NCBI RefSeq assembly: GCF_019578655.1
Contig: NC_063261.1
Span: 13,444,216-13,508,215, forward strand
Length of the DNA: 64,000 bases
DNA from: Ricinus communis
Taxonomy: Eukaryota; Streptophyta; Magnoliopsida; Malpighiales; Euphorbiaceae
Reading direction: 5' to 3'
Of the stretch, positions 9,188-21,092 are shown one piece after another. Under the pieces are notes generated by a model. The model searched no databases, was not told the DNA's origin, and saw nothing but the letters and a program-made list of their open reading frames with translations. Position 1 is the first letter of the stretch. Each line of letters begins with the position of its first letter. Position numbers and translations under genes: made by a program.

Positions 9188-12020
9188 TGTAACACCCGGA
9201 ATTTTTTTTATATATTTAATAATGAGTTTTTATTTAAGTTAATTTTAGCTTCATTATTATTGGGTTTAATTTGAAATGATTTAATGAAAAATTTAATATT
9301 AATCAAATAAATGAGTTATTTTCTATACCCAATTAGTTTGAAATTTTAAGAAATTATTCAAGTAAATTATTTGAGAAATGATTATATTTTGGTTATTCAA
9401 ATTTTTCCAAATGCATATTTATATAAGTAAAATTATATATTGGAAAATTATAGTAGAATTGTAAAGGATATTTATAAAAGAATTTTGGGAAAATTGGTAT
9501 TATAATTGATTAGTAGTATTAAATTTTAAGTTGGAATTTGATTATTTAATTTAATTATGTGTTAGGACTAAATTGGAAATTTATTTTGGAATAAGGATTG
9601 AAAGTATAATGTTATTTTTATGGGGTTTTAATGGAAATTTGTGAGCTTGGTATTTTTGTAAATAAATATGCTCGTGGGGGTATTTTTGTAATTGTGTATT
9701 TTCAATAATTCGGATTTGGCCCAAATTAAATAGTTAGGGGCTTAATTGAAAGGCTAAAAAGAAGTTTGGGGGTTAAATTGGAATTTTAATGGATGAAATT
9801 GTAAGTAATTAAGAAAGTTGAGGGACCAAATTGTAATAAGGAAAAGTTCAGGGGTCAAATGTCGATATTGAAAGGAATGGGATCGGGAAGAAGAAAGGAG
9901 GAGAGAGAGAGAGAAGAGAGTGAGGGGCGTCGGTGGCGGCCGTCGGGCGTGGGCCTGGCCGGCGGCGGCATGGCGGCGTGAGGCGGATTCACGGCTTCCC
10001 CGATCTAGGTGGCGATCGGCTCCCCTTGGAGAGAGCTTCCTTTTGGCCGGCTGTCAGTTTTGGTGGCCGGAGGAGAGTTCGGCGAAGTGGAGGCCGTGTT
10101 TTCTGGTTTTTCCGAGCTCCGGTGAGGATGGACGATCGGAGGACGTATCTCGACTCTCACCAAGCTTCGCGATGGCACTAGTTTCGTGGCGATCGAGCTT
10201 CGTTTGCGAATCGACGGTCGAGATCGTCCGCAAATCTCTCCGGATGATCGGGTGTCAGATCGGAAAATCGAAAGCGGGGATCGTCATCAGCGCGTCGTTG
10301 TGAGTCCGATGGTGTGTTCGGATCGTCGATCGGACTCCGGCGGCCGGAGGCGAGTCGACCGAGCGTCTCGGTAATTTTCTCTGGCCGTTGATCTTAGAAA
10401 TCCTTGATTTTAAATTTGTGTCTATTGGATTATATTGAGTACTTGATGATATTTGTGAGTCATAAATATTTGTCTGTCAGTTGGCCTGCCATAGTCGTAT
10501 TTTGTGCTGTGTGGCGGAGTCGGGAAATAGTGAAGTTTGGGGACCCGACTCCTATTGTTTGAATCGTTAAGTATTTGAAGTGTTCTTCTGGCAGGTCCTG
10601 GACCCGTTTTTACGGGAGGTAATGTTCGTGTTGTAGGGGAGGTTCTGCCGGATTTTCGGTAGAATTTTCCCGAGTCGATATTCTTAGACAGTCAGTCCTA
10701 GGAATCTAGACCTAGGATCTATTGTGATTGTTTCAGCATTTTGATAAATTATTTTCCGTGTCTAGATTGTCAGTTCGTTCGGCTCGCTCCTACCGAGGCA
10801 CCGGAGCAGAGCTAGGAGGTTGCCAAACCTGTGAGTTAAAGTCATTTAATCTTTGCGCTATTGCTAGTCTGATTTTAATATGCTATTTAGAATTTGTGCT
10901 TAATATGATTATTAGTATCGCAAGATAAATGATTTCACTTGATTATTAATATTTGAAATAATATAAATATTATTATTAGTATGTTATAATAAGATAAGCG
11001 TTATTATTTTTCCCCTCACAAATTGCACGTTGTTTTACCTTAAATTTTTAATCTTTATTTCGATATGTGTTGGTTGAGTTCATCAGATAATGATATTTAT
11101 TATATGTGATGATTGCGAATTGGGAAACGTGGCTTGTAGAACATGCCGCCTGATAGGTTACATCAGGACCGCGTGCGCACCGGTAATGATCATGGATATA
11201 AGATTATTATGGATTTATACGCCTGATCGAGCATTGCTCTCTGAGTTCGATTGATGCGGAGTTAAGGTCCCTAATCGAGCGATGCTCTCTGGGCGCCGGC
11301 TTATTTGGAATTCAAGTGTTCAGGCTGGAGGTAAGGACCCTGATCGAGCTTGCTCTCTGGGCGCCAGACCTGTTAGATTAAGAGAGCCGAAAGGCTACTA
11401 GAATTTGGGGTTTAGGTTCTACCGAGCCACTCGTCCCGTAAAAGTAAATATATATTTTTATTTATTTATTTATTATGGTATTTGATTATAATGTGATTTG
11501 TATTTACGTGCATGGTTGATATTTTGATTCGAATGATTAATATTTTATGTGAAGGAAATAGTAGGGTATGATTATAATATGGTTTGATATACTGATTTGA
11601 ATAATCTATGTTTTTCTGAGAAGAAGCAATAGTCCCTAGATTATTTGATTTTAACTCGATTTATATTTTTCGATTCGGACGTTAGTTCTCCATGACTCTT
11701 ATTCAATAACCCGACTCCTTCATCATCGGGTGATGTATTTGATTTGGTATGTAAATTGGTAAATCTTAGATTCTCCGCAGTAGTAATTAGTAGATGTATC
11801 AGTTGTAAATTTTCTGAGCTTAGGGTCTCGCCTAGTTTTTCTCGTAAACCGAAGTAATTTTGTAAAGTGTAACTATTAAGATAATTTACGGTTTTAATAA
11901 TATTAATTTGAGATGAGATTTGTTTAAATCAGTGAGTGTCAGGCTTACTACGGGTTTCGGTGGCCTTAAGCCTACCCATTCCCTAGTGCCGGTCACGGGC
12001 CCACGGGTGGGGTCGTGACA
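9188..12020 (+). mobile_element. solo LTR of the long-LTR family (in rpl16 intron copy)
   Basis: It starts TGTAACACCC, ends GTCGTGACA and has a perfect 5-bp target duplication TATGG (9183-9187 and 12021-12025). No internal region or second LTR is present, so it arose by LTR-LTR recombination. At 2833 bp it is similar in length to the LTRs at 303 and 4604, and it carries a segment near 9270-9360 (ATGATTTAATGAAAAATTTA and following) that they lack but the LTRs at 14303 and 58379 share. The GC-rich block (9900-10380) opens overlapping frames that I treat as non-coding. Module copies lie at about 11220-11400. Confidence 0.93.
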
Positions 12021-12025
12021 TATGG

Positions 12026-12480
12026 CGCAATCCAATCCTTGTTTTTTTTTTTTTCAAGTTTCTAATCCTTAACTTTTTTGAATCGAAATATCTAAATAAT
12101 AAGAAATTTCCTCTCGGCCAGTGATATATAAGTAAATGGACGATTTGAAAATAAATCGAAACTGTGGGCGGATCCTATAGGGGGGCGGGGCCTGAGCTCT
12201 CTTTTTTTTTTAAGCTAACGAATTCGATGAACTCTATTTCACTTTGATATAAAAACGTAACAATGAATTTATTATCTTAATAATAATAACCTTTATAATA
12301 TTTTATACATGGATTCGATAAGTTTATATTTATATATTTAATATATTTATATATATTATATAAAAATATATATATATATAAAATAAAAAATAAACTTTTT
12401 ATACATTTTTTTTATGTTTATGTAAAATAAACATATATATATATATTACTAAAATATAATTACTAAAAAAAGAAGCAATA
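12026..12480 (+). other. rpl16 intron remainder grading into AT-rich filler
   Basis: With the solo LTR and one target copy removed, the rpl16 intron continues here (CTATGG then CGCAATCC). The first ~200 bp have plastid-intron-like composition, including a GGGGGGCGGGGCC-type G run near 12180. Beyond about 12240 the sequence is low-complexity A/T and I recognise nothing. Confidence 0.6.
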
Positions 12481-12489
12481 CCAATCCTC

Positions 12490-12582
12490 TCGATAGAACA
12501 AGAAATTGGCTATTGCTCCTTTTTTTTCTTTTTCAAGAACTCACGCATACTAAGACCAAAGTCTTATCCATTTGTAGATGGA
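12490..12582 (-). pseudogene. psbA: plastid psbA extreme 3' end and 3' UTR
   Basis: On the minus strand the last codons of psbA (P-S-T-N-G-stop) can be read at 12564-12581, where the plus strand reads TTATCCATTTGTAGATGG. The adjoining 12490-12563 resembles the psbA 3' UTR (ACCAAAGTCTTATCC, TTCAAGAACTC and a run of T after TATTGCTCC). psbA encodes photosystem II protein D1. Only about 6 codons survive; the sequence right of 12582 (AACAAAATAC) is not psbA. The assignment rests on this short signature and on memory of the UTR. Confidence 0.6.
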
Positions 12583-12599
12583 AACAAAATACTACTTTT

Positions 12600-12985
12600 C
12601 TTATAATTGTTAAAATTCTTTATCTTTTCTCTATGTATATAAAAACTTGTAATTATGTAATTAAAATGTAATTAAATTAATAATTATGTAATTAAATTAA
12701 TATTAATAATTAATGTAATAATTATGTATATGTAATTAATATTTAATAATTATGTAATGTAATTAATATTAATAATAAAATTATAATTTATTTTATTTTT
12801 ATTTAGAATAAGTAATAAGTATTTTTTTTTACTAATATTTTTATTTATTTGATTTGACCAATTTTAACTTTTTGATTTAAATATGTGAAGTATTTTGGAA
12901 ACTTCAGAATAATTAAGAATATAAAATTCGATTAAATTTTTACATATTTTTTTTATTGACTGACTTATTTAAAAAGATATAAGAG
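12600..12985. other. AT filler and ndhF 5' flank
   Basis: The first half is low-complexity A/T with ATGTAATTAA repeats (12650-12780). From about 12845 (TTTAACTTTTTGATTTAAAT, GAAGTATTTTGGAAAC) the sequence resembles the plastid ndhF upstream region and leads directly into the ndhF start. Confidence 0.55.
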
Positions 12986-13037
12986 CCGATGAATCAGAAA
13001 CTAGAAACAATTAATTATCAATTCAAAAAGTTTTTTT

Positions 13038-13189
13038 ATGAAACATATATATCAATATTCATGGATCATACCTTTTGTTACATTCCCAGCTCCTATGTTA
13101 ATAGGAGCGGGACTCCTACTTTTTTCAGGGGCAACAAAAAAACTTCGTCGTATGTGGGCTTTTCCAAGCCTTTTCTTATTAAGTATAGT
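13038..13189 (+). pseudogene. ndhF: plastid ndhF 5' fragment (nuclear copy)
   Basis: The frame starting at 13038 reads as the N-terminus of plastid NADH dehydrogenase-like subunit 5: [24 protein letters not shown] and LRRMWAFPS. NdhF is a proton-pumping subunit of the thylakoid NDH complex. About 50 codons remain before the frame runs into trnT sequence at about 13190. A 40-bp tandem duplication spans that junction. A second, more internal ndhF piece lies at 17295-17560 in the same orientation. Confidence 0.9.
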
Positions 13190-13250
13190 CATCGGATTTG
13201 AACCGATGACTTTTCTTATTAAGTATAGTCATCGGATTTGAACCGATGAC
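13171..13250 (+). repeat. perfect 40-bp tandem duplication across the ndhF/trnT junction
   Basis: 13171-13210 and 13211-13250 are identical (TTTTCTTATTAAGTATAGTC... AACCGATGAC). The unit contains the last ndhF bases, the illegitimate junction and the T-arm of trnT, so the duplication happened after the two plastid pieces were joined. Confidence 0.97.
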
Positions 13251-13294
13251 TTACGCCTTACCATAGCGCCACTTTACCACTGAGTTAAAAGGGC
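13230..13294 (-). pseudogene. trnT-GGU: plastid trnT-GGU fragment (nuclear copy)
   Basis: Read on the minus strand from 13294, GCCCTTTTAACTCAGTGG begins a tRNA with D-arm, an anticodon loop ATGGTAA (anticodon GGT) and a TTCAAAT T-loop, matching plastid tRNA-Thr(GGU). The anticodon stem carries changes (GGCGC...GGCGT) that break pairing, and the 3' acceptor strand is replaced by ndhF sequence, so it cannot fold as a functional tRNA. The adjoining CGTTTGATTCAA...GTGGATAAGAT matches the plastid trnE-trnT spacer. Confidence 0.87.
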
Positions 13295-13920
13295 CCGTTT
13301 GATTCAATTTCTAAATGAGCTACTATGTGGATAAGATAGATCTATAGAAAAAAAAAGTAAATAAATAAAGTAAATCTATAAATCTATTTTAATATAATAA
13401 TTTGATTTTTAATATAATAATATTAATATTTGATTTTATATTTTAATATATTTGAATATATTTATATTAATATATATTTATAATATAATATTATAATATT
13501 CAATTTATTTAATATTAAATTTATTAAATTTTTATTAAATTAGAATATAATTCTAATATATATATATAAATTAGAATCTAATATCTAATATATATATAAT
13601 TATATATAAATTTAGAATCTAATATATAGAATTAAATTAGAATATAATTCTAATCTAATATATAAAATTAGAATATATATAATATTCTAATAAATATTAT
13701 ATAATATATATAATAAATTATTAAATTATAATAACAAAAATATATATAATATATAATAAATTATAATAATAAAAATATAATAAAAATATAATAATAAATA
13801 TATATATATATAATATAATAAATTATAATAATAAAAATAAAATTATAATAATAAATATATATATAATATAATAAATTATAATAATAAAAATAAAATTATA
13901 ATAATAAATATATATAATTA
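13295..13920 (+). repeat. left arm of a large AT-rich inverted repeat
   Basis: From GGGCCCGTTTGATTCAATT through a long A/T region rich in TTAGAATATAATTCTAAT palindromes. The same sequence recurs in reverse complement at about 17600-18290, with drift and small indels. The unique end of the arm is the trnE-trnT spacer (AGCTACTATGTGGATAAGAT). No gene is seen. Confidence 0.8.
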
Positions 13921-13925
13921 GAATA

Positions 13926-14302
<377 letters not shown>

Positions 14303-17046
14303 TGTAATACCCAGAATTTTTATATATTTAATAATGAATTTTTATTTAAGTTAATTTTAGCTTTATTTTTATTTGGTTTAATTTGAAATGATTTAATGAA
14401 AATTTTAATATTAGTCAATTAAATAAGTTATTTTTCTATACCCAATTAGTTTGAAATTTTAAGAATTAATTAAGTAAATTATTTGAAGGGTAGATTATAT
14501 TTTTGATTATTTAATTTAATTGTGTGTAGGACTTAATTGGAAAATTATTTTTGGATGAGGATTAAAAATATAATTTCATTAATATGGGGTTTTAATGGAA
14601 ATTTGTGAGTTTGGTATTTTTTTAAATAAATATGTCGGCCAGGGGTATTTATGTAATTATGTATTTTCAATAATTCTAATTTGGCCCAAATTAAATAGTT
14701 AAGGGCTTAATTGAAAGGATAAAGGAAATTTTAGGGGTTAAATTGGAATTCTGTATGATGAAATTGTAAGTAATTGAAAAGATTAGGGACCTAGTTATAA
14801 TGAGGAAAAGCTCGGGGGCTCAATGTCGATATAGAAGAAAGGAAAGAAGAGAGTGTCGGGGAGAGAGAAGAAGTCGGGGGGAAGAAGAGGGAGGCTCGCT
14901 GCCATCCGTGGCGCCGTCTGGTGGTGGTGCGGCCGCGAGCGATGGAGATGGTGGCGAGCAGCGGCAGAATCGCGAGAGAGGCAGGCGGCCGCCGTCGTTC
15001 TTCCGGCCTTCGATCTCGGTGGCGATCGGCTCCCCTTGGAGAGAGCTTCCTTTTGGCGGCAGCGGCATCGGTTTTGGTGGCCGGAGGAGGGAGTTCCGGT
15101 GAAGTGGGTGGCAGCCACATTCTCCGGCTTTTCAGACGAGCTCCGACGGAGGATGGACGATCGGAGGACGTATCCCGACTCTCCTCAACTCAAGCTTCGC
15201 GATGGCACCGGTTTCGTGGCGATCGGACTCCATTTGCGAATTGACGGCCGAGATCGTCCACAAATCTCTCCGGACGATCGGGTGTCAGATCGGAAAATCG
15301 GAAGCGGGGATCGTCTTCAGTGTGTCGTTTCGAGTCCGATGGTGAGTTCGGATCGTCGATCAGACTCCAGCGGCTGGAGGCTAGTCGACCGAGCGATCGA
15401 GCGTCTAGGTAATTTTTCTCTCGCCTGTTAATTTTGAAAATTCTTTGATGTAATTTATGTTTATTAATTATGTTGAGTATTAGATGATATTTGTGAGTCA
15501 AAAATAATTATCTATCGGTTTGCCTGCCCTTGTGTTTTGTGCTGTGTAGCGGAGTCGGGAAATTAGTGAAGTCTTGAGGACCTGACTCCCGTTGTCTGGA
15601 TTGTTGGATATTTGTAGTTTCTTTCTGGCAGATTCTGGACCCGTTTTACGGGGGGTAAATGTCCGTAAATTAAGGGAGGTTCTGCCGAATTTCCGGCAAA
15701 TTTCTCGAGTCTAATTTAATTTTAGGCAGTCTACTTTGGGGTCTAAGTTTAGGAAAAATCTACGAATGTCTATTAATTGTATATCTTTTGTTACTAGATA
15801 ATTCAGCCTTCCCGCCAGCTCCACCCGAGGCGTAGGAGCGGACTGCGGAACGCGTTAGATCTGTGAGTTAAAGTCACATAATCTCTACACTATTGCCAGA
15901 CCTAATTTGATATGCTATCTTGAAATTCATATTTAATATGATTATTAGTATTGTAATATAAATAATTTTATTTAATTATTATTTACTGAGATAAATTTTA
16001 ATATTATTACTAGTAATATTACATAGCTATTTTGATAGTTAATGTTATATTCACACAATTGTTATTATTATTTTTCTACATATCGCACATTGTTTTCTCG
16101 AAATTCTGATTCTTTATTTCGATATGTGTTTAATAATTTTGTTAGACCATGATTATTATTATATTTGTTGAATGTGATTTAGGATGAGGCTTTAGTAGAA
16201 CATGCCACCTGGTGGGTTGCATCAGGACCGCGTGCGCACCGGTAATGATCAAAGACAGGTAATAAGGTTATTATGGATTTGTTTGCCCTGATCGAGCATT
16301 GCTCTCTGGGCTGAGTTCAGTTGATTACCGGAGTTAAGGTCCCTGATCGAGCAACGCTCTCTGGGCGCCGGCTTAGTTAGAATTCAAGTGTTCAGGTTGG
16401 AGGTAAAGACCCTGATTGAGCTTGCTCTCTGGGCGCCAGACCTGTTGGATTAAGAGAGCCGAAAGGCTACTAGAATTTGGGGTTAGGGTTCTACTAATCC
16501 ACTCGTCCCGTAAAAGTAAAAATATATATTTATTTATTTATTTATTATGGCATGATTATAGTATGATTGGTATTTATGTGCATGGTTTGATATACTGATT
16601 CGAATAATTAATATTTTCTGTGAAGACTGCAATAGTCTCTAGATTATTTGATTTCAGCTCACTCTCGAGACTGACAGTCTCAATTTATTTTTTCAGATAT
16701 GTGACTGTTAGTCTTCCTGCGACTCTTATTCAGTAACCCGACTCCTTCATTATCGGGTGATGTATTTGATTTGGTATGTAAATTGATAAATCTTAGATTC
16801 TCCGCAGTAGTAATAGTAGATGTATCAGTTGTAAATTTTATGAGTTTCAGATCTCGACTAATTTTTCTGGCAGACCGAAGTAATTATGTAAAATGTAACT
16901 ATTAAGATAATTTGTGGCTTTAATAATATTAATTTGAGATGAGATTTGATTGAGTTAATGAGTGTCATACTTACTACGGGATTCGGTGGCCTTAAGCCTA
17001 CCCATTTCCTAGTGCCGGTCACGGGTCCACAGAGTGGGTCGTGACA
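14303..17046 (+). mobile_element. solo LTR of the long-LTR family (in psaA copy)
   Basis: It starts TGTAATACCCAG, where one base of the family's TGTAACACCC has changed, ends GTCGTGACA and has a perfect 5-bp target duplication TAATT (14298-14302 and 17047-17051). At 2744 bp it is more diverged from the 303/4604 pair than is the 9188 copy, with several indels and a different GC block (14840-15410). Module copies (CCCTGATCGAGC-TTGCTCTCTGGGCGCC) lie at 16260-16470. The long overlapping frames at 14791-15431 fall in the GC block and run on both strands, so I do not call them genes. Confidence 0.92.
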
Positions 17047-17090
17047 TAATTGAGCATGAGAAAAATACTTTCATTTTTTAATTCTTTCAT
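17047..17090 (-). pseudogene. psaA: plastid psaA fragment, upstream part
   Basis: On the minus strand this gives F-S-H-A-Q leading into the 14038-14302 piece. Beyond 17090 the match is lost in AT-rich sequence. Confidence 0.75.
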
Positions 17091-17294
17091 TTAAAGTTTT
17101 CTATTTATTTAATATTGTATTGAATTTAATAGTAAAAAAATTCATTCTCTTTCTTCTTTTCTGACAGATATAAAATCAAGTAAATAGAAAAACTATTCGA
17201 AGTATCTTTCTTGCTTTGACCTACAAAATATTATATATTTTGGTTATTTATTTATTTATTTTATCTGAAGGAAAAAGAAATATAACAAAAATGG

Positions 17295-17560
17295 CAATTT
17301 CCTCTCCATGTATGGTTACCGGATGCCATGGAAAGGCCTACTCCTATTTCGGCTCTAATACATGCTGCTACTTTGGTAGCGACATGAATTTTTCTTGTAG
17401 CTCGACTTTTTCCTCTTTTTGTAGTCATACCTTACATAATGAATCTAATAGATTTGATAGGTATAATAACAGTATTTTTAGAAGCTACTTTAGCTCTTGC
17501 TCAAAAAGATATTAAGAGAACTTTAGCATATTCTACAATGTCTCAATTAAGTTATATTTT
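17295..17560 (+). pseudogene. ndhF: plastid ndhF internal fragment (nuclear copy)
   Basis: The plus-strand frame from CAATTTCCT (17295) reads [47 protein letters not shown] and [20 protein letters not shown], a well-conserved internal membrane segment of plastid NdhF. One GGA codon has become TGA after ATLVAT; otherwise the frame is open for about 88 codons. The frame at 17216-17515 on the same strand is out of register and not the gene. The 13038 piece carries the N-terminus; the stretch between them in the protein is missing. Confidence 0.92.
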
Positions 17561-17599
17561 TATTTCTATCAAGCATAAAGAAAGAATAAATTAATTTAT

Positions 17600-17903
17600 T
17601 ATATATATTGTATATTTATTATTCATATATTTATTATTCTAATTATATATATTTATTATTATAATTTTATTTTTTATTATAATTTATTATATACTATATA
17701 TATATATATTATAATATATAATAATTATAATATTTATTTAATATTTATTATAATTTAATAATTTATTATATATATTATATTATATTTATTAGAATATTAT
17801 ATATATTCTAATTTTATATATTAGATTAGAATTATATTCTAATTTAATTCTTTATATTAGATTCAAATTTATATATAATTATATATATATATTAGATATT
17901 AGA

Positions 17904-17981
<78 letters not shown>

Positions 17982-18290
17982 TTAAATTCTAATTTAATAA
18001 AAATTTAATAAATTGAATATTATAATATTATATTATAAATATATATTAATATAAATATATTAAAATATAAAATAAAATATTAATATTAAAATATAAAATA
18101 AAACATTAAAATCAAATATTAATATTATTATATTAAAAATCAAATTATTAAATTAAAATATATTAAAATATTAAATAATATTAAAATAGATTTATAGATT
18201 TACTTTATTTATTTACTTATTTTTTTTCTATAGATCTATCTTATCCACATAGTAGCTCATTCAAGAATTGAATCAAACGGGCCCTTATGT
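17600..18290 (-). repeat. right arm of the large AT-rich inverted repeat
   Basis: Reverse-complement counterpart of 13295-13920, ending in the trnE-trnT spacer and GGGCCC at 18280-18285. It contains a 68-bp (AT)n tract (17909-17976) that the left arm lacks. The trnT sequence present beside the left arm is absent here. Confidence 0.8.
17909..17976. repeat. (AT)n microsatellite
   Basis: An uninterrupted AT dinucleotide run of about 34 units inside the right arm of the inverted repeat. Confidence 0.97.
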
Positions 18291-18970
18291 ATCTTAGATT
18301 TCTTCTCTTATATGCAAATAGTATAAAAAAGATAAAACTTATGAATGTTTAGTATTGTGATCGTGACAAATGGGTCGATTGAGAAAATAAAATTTAAATA
18401 ATAATCCCTATCCCGAAAATGATAAAATATCCTAACAATAAAAAGAAAGGTGAAATTTTGTGTCTTCTCTTTTTTTTTTTTTTTTTTTTTTGCAAAAAGT
18501 ACCATTTTTTGAATTCATTAGAAAAAAGAGTTCTTTAATCTACATATGAAAAAAGCAAAAGGAGTGCAATTTAATATTTATTATTTCAAAACAAAACATT
18601 AAAAAAGAATGGAAATCCTTTTTATATATTTTCTATATATTTTATATATTTTCTATTCTATATTATATATATTTCTAGTTTATATTAGAAATTTATAATC
18701 TAAATTATTAGAAATTATAAACAATAGTTCTAAAAAAATAATAATTTTATAATTGAATATTTTATTTTATACTTATAATATATATATATATATATAAATT
18801 ATAATATATATAATTATATACATATAATTATAATATAATTGAATATTTTTATTTATTTTTATTTTATTTTAATATAATTCAATATTATAATATTCTATTC
18901 AATTTTATTTACAAATTGTAAAACTTTATTTTAAATTTTATTAATTTTAATATTGAATTTTAAATATATA
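18291..18970. other. AT-rich, plastid-like filler with a duplicated segment
   Basis: 18291-18560 has plastid-like composition (for example TCGTGACAAATGGGTCGATT) and a poly-T run at 18470-18492; I could not assign a gene. 18585-18726 repeats 7907-8046, 18826-18901 repeats 8237-8312 and 18898-18963 repeats 7496-7562, all in direct orientation. The plastid-derived mosaic appears to end near 18970. Confidence 0.65.
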
Positions 18971-19239
18971 TATATCCACCATTCATATGTGCATTTGCAC
19001 TTAACAACACAATTCAATCATTTTACTTATATCATATTCAAGCAATAACAATTGTTTCACTCAACACCAATCAATTTCATTTTATTCACTCAAACATAAT
19101 ACAATTTCAAGCAAACACAACCATTCGCGGAACATTTGATTAAATGTATGAATATAGCAAATATACAATTCAGGAAGCTTATCAAGTGAATCCGTCGTCC
19201 AACAGCTCCTACTCCCTCTCCCCCTCCCTTCTTCCTACC

Positions 19240-21092
19240 GGCTGCTGTTAAGAGTGAAGGAGGCTGCCATCATCGGTTCGGCCTCCTACTGGAGTCCTAT
19301 TGGCGATCCGACGCCAGATTCGAACTCTCCACCCCCGAAAACCCTAGGAACGACCTCCCTTGCTGCAAAAAATCCCCACCAGCAGCCTCGGGAAGCGTCA
19401 TTAGAGCAGCATCTTTTCGGCCCCAATCCGGCGCCTTCCGGTCACTTTCCGATTGGACTTCATGTACTTTCGAACTCCCCGCAACTCGAGCTTCGTGTAG
19501 GCACTTCCGAATTCAAATTCCGACACAGTTGGTAGAATCGGCTTTCGGACCCTGGTGTTTCCTGGACGCGCAAAATATTACAATTTCTACTCGATATAAT
19601 TTTATTTAGACTCTAAAAATTATGTTGTAATTTTAGAAAAATATTGTGGCTATTAATTACATGTGATGGATAATTTAAAACTAATTGTGTTGTGGTGTGT
19701 TGCGGAGTCGGAAAAAATAACGCAGTTCTGGTGGCCCGACTCCTGTTATTTAATCGCAGTATATTTAATGTGTCTTTGGCAGGTTCTGGACCCATTTTAT
19801 GGGGGATACATGTCTGTAATTTAGGAGAAGTTCTACCAAAATTTTTGACAGATTTCTCGAGTCTAAATTAATTTTAGGTAGTCTAATCTAAGGGTCTAGA
19901 CCTAGAAAAAATTTAAGAATGTCTGCTAATTGAGTGTTTTTGTGAATAGATAATCAATCCTTCCTGCCAGCTCCACCCAAGGCATAGGAGCGGACTACGG
20001 AGTGCATCAGAACTGTGAGTTAAAGTCACATAATCCATGCACTATTTCAAGTCTAAATTTAATACGATGTTTAAGAAATTTATGTTTAATATGATTATTA
20101 ATATCGCAATATAAATAATTTTATTTAATTATTAATTACTAAGAATAATTTTAATATTGTTATCAGTGATATTATATCATTATTTTGATATCATACTTAA
20201 TGTTTTATTAATACAATTCTACATACAAATTGCATGTTTGCTTTCCCCGAATTTATAAATTTTTATTTCGGTATGTGTTAAATGATTATGTTATACTATG
20301 ATTAATATATATGTATTGATTGTAATATTGGGGTGAGGTTATAGTAGAACATGCTACCTGATGAGTTATATCAGGACCGCGTGTGCACCAATAATGATTA
20401 GAGACAGGTAACAAGGTTATTATGGATTTTTGCCATGTTCGAGTATAACTCTCTGGGCTGTGAAAGTTAATTGTCGGAGAAAGGTCCCTGGTTGAGCAAT
20501 GCTCTCTAGGCGCCGACTTAGTTGGAAATCAAGTGTTTAGGCTGGATGTAAGCACCCTGGTCGAGCTTTGCTCTCTAGACGCTAGACCTATTGGACTAGG
20601 AGAGCTGAAAGGCTGCTAGTATTTGGGGTTAGGGTTCTACTGAGCCACTCGTCCCATAAGTCTTAAAATGTATTTTATTTTTAAATTATGGTATGACTCG
20701 TATTTAATGTACAATGACATGTTATACTGAGATAATAAATTTTATTTTACTGAGAAGACTGCAATAGTCGCAGGATTATTTGATTTTAAGTCACTCTTGA
20801 GATTAACAGCCTCAGTTTTATTTTTCAGGTGACGGTTAGAGTTTTCGTCGTCCTGCATTGTGACAGTCTGACTTCTTCTTCATTAGGCTTATTGTAAATA
20901 ATCTGCACTTTCATATTTTTAGTTATTTTATACTCTAGACCTTCCGCAATAGAGTACTTTTAATTTGTTGTGATTATTCTGGTCCATGATGGACGTCGGA
21001 TGTTATAGAGACGAATTAGAATTATTTATGGCATGTCAGTCATGATTAATGATATTTTATTAGCATTTTATTTGAATTATCGGGTCGTGACA
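19240..21092 (+). mobile_element. 5'-truncated, older LTR of the long-LTR family
   Basis: Similarity to the LTR at 14303 is clear from the GGAGTCGGAAAA...CCCGACTCC segment (19703-19745) through TGGACCC, CTCCACCCAAGGCATAGGAG, the AACATGCTACCTGATGAGTT block, the TCGAGCTTTGCTCTC modules (20430-20580) and the GGGTCGTGACA end at 21082-21092. The upstream TGTAACACC end and AT-rich first part are missing. The GC-rich portion begins about 19235, preceded by unrelated sequence. Divergence is much higher than among the other copies, so it belongs to an older wave. The frame at 19254-19535 lies in this GC block and is not called as a gene. Confidence 0.82.

Noticed and set aside
17216..17515. A 99-codon frame rich in Ser and Cys.
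   Set aside because: Out-of-register shadow of the ndhF fragment; the ndhF frame is clearly the ancestral one.
19254..19535. A 93-codon frame that looks like a small protein.
   Set aside because: Lies in the GC block of a truncated LTR and has no motif.
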